NCBI GenBank assembly: GCA_949126835.1
Contig: OX421505.1
Span: 4,406,587 to 4,470,586 of the forward strand
Direction of reading: 5' to 3'
Length of the DNA stretch: 64,000 nt
Origin: Anisus vortex
Taxonomy: Eukaryota; Mollusca; Gastropoda; Planorbidae
The translations under genes were made by a program, and so were the position numbers. This document shows, piece by piece, positions 62,400-64,000 of the stretch; positions within the stretch are counted from its first letter, which is position 1, and every line of letters starts with the position of its first letter. The notes beneath the pieces are model-generated. The model was not told where the DNA came from. It was given only the letters and a program-made list of their open reading frames with translations, and did no database searches.

Positions 62400-64000
62400 A
62401 TATTTTAATATTATAATTAAGAGTAAAAAATGGTACATCATAATGGACTTAGCATAATTATAATGGTGGTACCGGTATTAGTAATTAGCAGTGGTAATTT
62501 ATAATATTATAATAGAACAATAATTACCATAGGTTATCTGCCAGCACTTGCTCCTCTATGACATGGTCTGTGCATAGATATACATGGTCTGTGTCAAGTG
62601 TCATTTGAATTTATTTCATAGCTTTAAGGTAGCCTATAAGATATTAAAATATAATACATTGTAGTAATTCAATGAATTATTGAAAAGTAGTTTAAAAAAT
62701 ACAAAACTTTTTTTTTTAACAACAAAATATACCCTGTTATATATAGCCTAAAACACAAAATGAACCCTATTAAATTTAACTTCTAAAATTAATGGACTAT
62801 AGCTATAGGCACTATAGCACTATAGCCTAAATATACTTAATATATAATATATGCTAGGTATTTCAATATATTAATTTAATACGCTCTAGTGCCTCTAGGC
62901 CTGTAATCTATAGACTATTCTATCTATAGCTATGGCATATTATAGGGTATAGAATAGTCTATACTAGAATACTAGTAGCCTATACTCTACTATACAGTGC
63001 AGTCCAATGCTCTGGCAGAAAGCCTTATCTTAAGTCTATGTGGCTTAAGTTTAAGTAGGCCTACAGTTTATAATAAAACTGTAGGCTAGATAAAGATAGA
63101 TGCACAAAAAAAAGTTTAACTTACCATATTAGCCATATATATATTAGAAAACAGGAATCTGAGAAATGTCTCAGTCAAATCAGAGCTCCTTAGCCTCAGC
63201 ATAGCTTGAGTTAAAACAAAGTTTAAAGCTTATCAATATCAATAATATCATCATGTCATGTCGCTTCCATTAAGTTACGAACGTAGGCCTAAATTTACCA
63301 CCGGAAGTTTTGGTTACCCATAGTTTATTTTTAGATAAATTCGGCACAAGTGGAACTCTTTTGCGTCAGTTGGCGATCCAGGGATATCTATGGTCAAACA
63401 TTATCATACTCTAATATTATTAGAATATATTATACATTTCTTTAATATCAAATATCTTAAAAATAATAGAGAAATTGAAAACAATAAGTTACATGTATAT
63501 ACTTTACTATTTGCAGGGGGCATATTTAATTTGGTTTAGGCCTACAAATGTATTTTGTAGTCACCTCTTCTTTTCCATTGCAATATATTTTGCTTCAATA
63601 TATTGTAATCTGATTGAAGGGCTTTCAAAAGAACAATTAAGCTTACTTAGTGATAGCATTTAATAAATGCCGGTTGATAAGCTGTTATTAATTGAACAAA
63701 TCCATCTCCAATGAGATTATTTATGACTAATCAAGATTGCATGTCCTACTTATTAATGACTTTATAACGGTCATCAATGTAACATGTAAATTGAACGACT
63801 ATATCATATAGTGTAGGTTAGTTTATCGAGGGGATTGTTCACGAATAAACATGCATTGTAATGTGAATTGTAGTCAAATTATAAAAACTAAAAATAAAAA
63901 AAAAGTAAGTAAATTTAAATAAAGCAGCCACAAATAAGAAGCTGCATATTTACATATCAAGTCAGATTTATTTGTTCAGACAGGCTTCAACAATATGGGA
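62400..64000. other. AT-rich stretch without recognised gene
   Basis: Contains a cluster of TAGGCCTA and CTATAG motifs (62740-63070), an ETS-like ACCGGAAGT at 63300 and the right member of the inverted repeat. The 62-codon ORF at 63475 has no supporting features. Confidence 0.4.
63365..63410. repeat. right member of a distant inverted repeat
   Basis: TCAGTTGGCGATCCAGGGAT ... CAAACATTATCATAC, reverse complement of 59119-59164 with a few differences. Both members have an ETS-like ACCGGAAGT within about 100 bases on the inner side. Confidence 0.6.

Overview
This is animal nuclear DNA: AT-rich and intron-containing, with GT-AG splice sites, long minisatellites, TA microsatellites, tRNA-derived SINEs, hAT relics, an RTE-like LINE and several Ty3/gypsy elements. 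The scattered TAGGCCTA octamers and the repeat style remind me of gastropod molluscs. That assignment is inference; no species call is possible from the sequence alone. No bacterial, CRISPR or operon features are present.

Layout. 0.7-3.3 kb: a LINE with an inverted 5' part, flanked by a direct repeat that looks like its target-site duplication. 3.8-9.9 kb (+): the 3' half of a CHEK1 (checkpoint kinase 1) gene. Its six exons are phase-consistent, but it carries an in-frame TAA and one acceptor without AG. 12.4-14.4 kb: decayed exons of the spliceosome gene PRPF8, rearranged by one inversion, plus an orphan exon encoding the biotin-carboxylase signature of MCCC1. 15.5-17.1 kb: two long minisatellites. 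17.5-19.4 kb: a broken LINE endonuclease fused to a broken gypsy pol. 21.2-30.5 kb (-): a five-coding-exon gene for an unrecognised 403-residue protein whose first intron holds a 42-bp minisatellite. An intact-ended hAT relic and two MITEs sit in its introns. 31.1-32.1 kb: a 47-bp minisatellite with a 7-unit higher-order repeat.

The main feature is 34.0-57.4 kb: a nest of LTR retrotransposons inserted into the last coding exon of an unrecognised minus-strand host gene (exons at 57821-57973 and 57385-57461, continuing in frame at 34030-33899). Element E3 (target duplication GTCAG) hit the exon. Element E2 (GTGAG) inserted into E3's left LTR. Element E1 (ATAG) inserted into E2's left LTR. A solo LTR of the E1 family (CTCT) sits elsewhere in E3's left LTR. 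E3's right LTR and E2's right LTR preserve every empty site, so the order can be read directly. E2 and E3 have integrase upstream of reverse transcriptase, the gene order known from Gmr1-like Ty3/gypsy elements, and their Gag proteins resemble the SCAN fold known to derive from that group. E2 carries a second capsid-like domain between protease and integrase. E1 keeps Gag-protease but has lost RT, and has a second ORF ending in a membrane segment. All three full-structure copies look unable to move alone, although the LTR pairs of E1 and E2 are almost identical, which suggests mobilisation in trans.

57.5-64 kb: SINE copies, a possible small multi-exon gene (59.3-61.1 kb), a hAT MITE, a 27-bp minisatellite and a pair of distant inverted repeats.
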